DNA of 15,952 bases, from assembly GCA_035630195.1 (NCBI GenBank), contig DASQLD010000727.1, positions 1 through 15,952 on the forward strand. The letters are read 5' to 3'. Both the position numbers and the translations under genes were made by a program. This document shows, in pieces, positions 14,916 through 15,952 of the stretch. Numbering within the stretch: position 1 is the first letter of the stretch; each line of letters opens with the position of its first letter. The notes under the pieces were generated by a model. That model saw nothing but the letters and a program-made list of their open reading frames with translations, searched no databases and was not told where the DNA came from. The DNA is from DASQDN01 sp035630195 (GTDB lineage: Bacteria > Acidobacteriota > Terriglobia > Bryobacterales > Bryobacteraceae).

Positions 14916-14929
14916 TCTCTTATTGAGAT
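14915..14929 (+). terminator. Weak hairpin after the methyltransferase, possible terminator
   Basis: ATCTC (14915-14919) and GAGAT (14925-14929) pair around a 5-nt loop. A run of six T occurs at 14939-14944, 9 bases after the stem. The short stem and the gap before the T run make it a weak candidate. Confidence 0.25.
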
Positions 14930-14991
14930 CCTGAAATATTTTTTAGTTATTGAGAGAGATTATTGTCCTGGCGATCCCACTATCTGCCTAT

Positions 14992-15246
14992 ATGACGCAC
15001 TCAGCGACTTGGTCTTACGGTGCAATGTCGATGTCCGTTAGGGAAGTACGTATTGAGAGCGAAGTGAGCGAGCACAAGAAGCGTATGGAAGCCCACGACG
15101 ATATTCAATCCATCTTACGGCACAGCGGCATTTTCAATCCCCATCTGGAGCGCTTGCAACAAGTTTCGTGCCAAATGCGCGCCATGGAATGGAGTATGAT
15201 TCGGCGCGATGCGGCTACCGCAATGGCAAATCGCTCTGGCGATTAG
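14992..15246 (+). CDS. Doubtful small ORF, unknown
   Basis: An ORF of 84 residues from the ATG at 14992. The frame is open to a TTG at 14950, and ATGs at 15025 and 15031 are later choices. None has a clear Shine-Dalgarno. The C-terminal 70 residues are charged and helix-like (VREVRIESEVSEHKKRMEAH, then HLERLQQVSCQMRAMEW), more protein-like than most chance frames. The stop is 7 bp from the stop of the convergent gene at the right edge. I do not recognise it. If it is not real, 14916-15253 is a gene-free stretch with only the weak hairpin at its start. Confidence 0.35.
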   Translation: MTHSATWSYGAMSMSVREVRIESEVSEHKKRMEAHDDIQSILRHSGIFNPHLERLQQVSCQMRAMEWSMIRRDAATAMANRSGD

Positions 15247-15253
15247 GTGTGTC

Positions 15254-15952
15254 TTAATTTTCTACGAGTACGTTAATAGGTTCGGACGTACGGCTACCGC
15301 TCGAAACGGTTAACGGCAGCCCGCTCCCGGTAGGAGACGTATCAGGCACGTATACCAGGATTCTATGAAGATCGGATTGTTCGATTACCTGTGCTACCCG
15401 AACCGGCATTCCCGCAAGCTTAACCCCAACTCTTCCCGTATCCACTGCCGAGCCCTCGGTCTCGAGATCGCTCACCGTCAGAGCAACCAATTGACCTAAT
15501 TTCAGAGCAGTTCCCGCCGCGGGGTTATCCGGAGACGCGGAGAGAATCTTCGGTAGTGGTGGATCGACAATCATAAGGATAGGAGCGCTACGCTCACCCG
15601 AGATTTCGATGCGGACGGCTACCCCTCCTGCTTGCATGTTCGCTGGGACTTGGAAAATTATCTTATTGTTCGAGACTCCGAGGACCGGAGTTGCCCGGTC
15701 GTTCAGAAACAGTGTGACGTTACTGGAGGTGGGCGAGACCGGCGAACTTCCGACGGTTAACACTGCCTGAGCGCCTGCGGTAAGGCTGGGCAGTTCCGTC
15801 GCCGCATTGATGATATTCGAACTTAACCAGAATCTACGGGTCGAGGGGAGCACTTCAAATGCATACTGTTGGGAAATCAGCTGCAATCCCGCCGCGACAG
15901 ACAGATGGGCCGACGTCGTTGACGCCGTTGGATTAATCGACACGTTTACGAG
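15254..15952 (-). CDS. C-terminal part of a secreted Ig-like/TIGR03437-type protein (5' end outside window)
   Basis: The minus-strand frame is open from the right edge to the TAA at 15254-15256 and gives about 232 residues. The GTG at 15943 is not assumed to be the start, because the frame continues upstream (LVNVSINP). One segment, IINAATELPSLTAGAQAVLTVG ... VTLFLNDRATPVLGVSNNKIIFQVPANMQAGGVAVRIEISG, follows the plan of the Solibacter TIGR03437 domain seen in the 9020-11734 protein (GGASF...PGS...LLYVAPTQINFLLP). A second related beta-sandwich (LKLGQLVALTVSDLETEG ... GVKLAGMPVRVAQV ... RILVYVPDTSPTG) ends the protein. It is very probably the tail of a secreted surface protein. The N-terminal domain that decides its function is not visible. 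Confidence 0.8.
   Translation of the reverse strand, partial: LVNVSINPTASTTSAHLSVAAGLQLISQQYAFEVLPSTRRFWLSSNIINAATELPSLTAGAQAVLTVGSSPVSPTSSNVTLFLNDRATPVLGVSNNKIIFQVPANMQAGGVAVRIEISGERSAPILMIVDPPLPKILSASPDNPAAGTALKLGQLVALTVSDLETEGSAVDTGRVGVKLAGMPVRVAQVIEQSDLHRILVYVPDTSPTGSGLPLTVSSGSRTSEPINVLVEN

Overview
The window looks like a chromosomal segment of an acidobacterium, most likely of the Bryobacterales / Candidatus Solibacter group. The main reason is the secreted seven-repeat SBBP protein at 9020-11734. It ends in the C-terminal domain known as TIGR03437, which is strongly expanded in Solibacter, and a second protein with a similar domain runs off the right edge. Tat-exported Gfo/Idh dehydrogenases and sugar epimerases, and a Pro-rich/Gly-zipper membrane protein of acidobacterial type, fit the same origin. 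This is inference from protein families; no rRNA or marker phylogeny is available here. I see no IS element, phage gene, CRISPR array, tRNA or rRNA.

Layout. 1-740: C-terminal part of aconitase, followed by a GC-rich hairpin and an AT-rich gap. 1011-1934 (-): membrane-anchored Pro-rich/Gly-zipper protein, whose start codon lies in a perfect hairpin. 2004-3454 (+): bicistron of tRNA-dihydrouridine synthase and RNase HI, with a 4-nt overlap. 3451-7378 (-): four tightly packed genes, transcribed in the order aquaglyceroporin, Tat-exported Gfo/Idh oxidoreductase, Tat-exported sugar isomerase/epimerase, exported alpha/beta-hydrolase. 7440-8756 (+): a divergent secreted esterase. 9020-11734 (+): the SBBP propeller protein. 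11700-12321 (-): a small two-gene unit, a zinc-ribbon protein and an unknown 89-residue protein. 12439-14915 (+): HAD phosphatase, a very small lipoprotein made only of the flanking domain of an amidohydrolase, and a three-domain methyltransferase, all translationally abutting. 14992-15246: a doubtful small ORF. 15254-15952 (-): partial secreted Ig-like protein.

How the genes may work together. The minus-strand cassette with its divergent esterase is the most coherent system. A glycerol-type channel is encoded with an NAD(P)-dependent sugar oxidoreductase and a TIM-barrel epimerase/lyase that both carry twin-arginine signals, plus two exported hydrolases. This suggests oxidation and cleavage of a sugar, sugar acid or glycoside in the periplasm, with uptake of a small polyol. 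The substrate cannot be read from sequence.

Most useful oddities: an Asp in place of Ser/Cys at the nucleophile elbow of the hydrolase at 3451-4311; the amidohydrolase-like lipoprotein that lacks its catalytic barrel (13119-13469) and shares a reading frame, across one TAG, with the methyltransferase; two matched cysteine pairs in the SBBP propeller; and the start-codon hairpin at 1932-1948.
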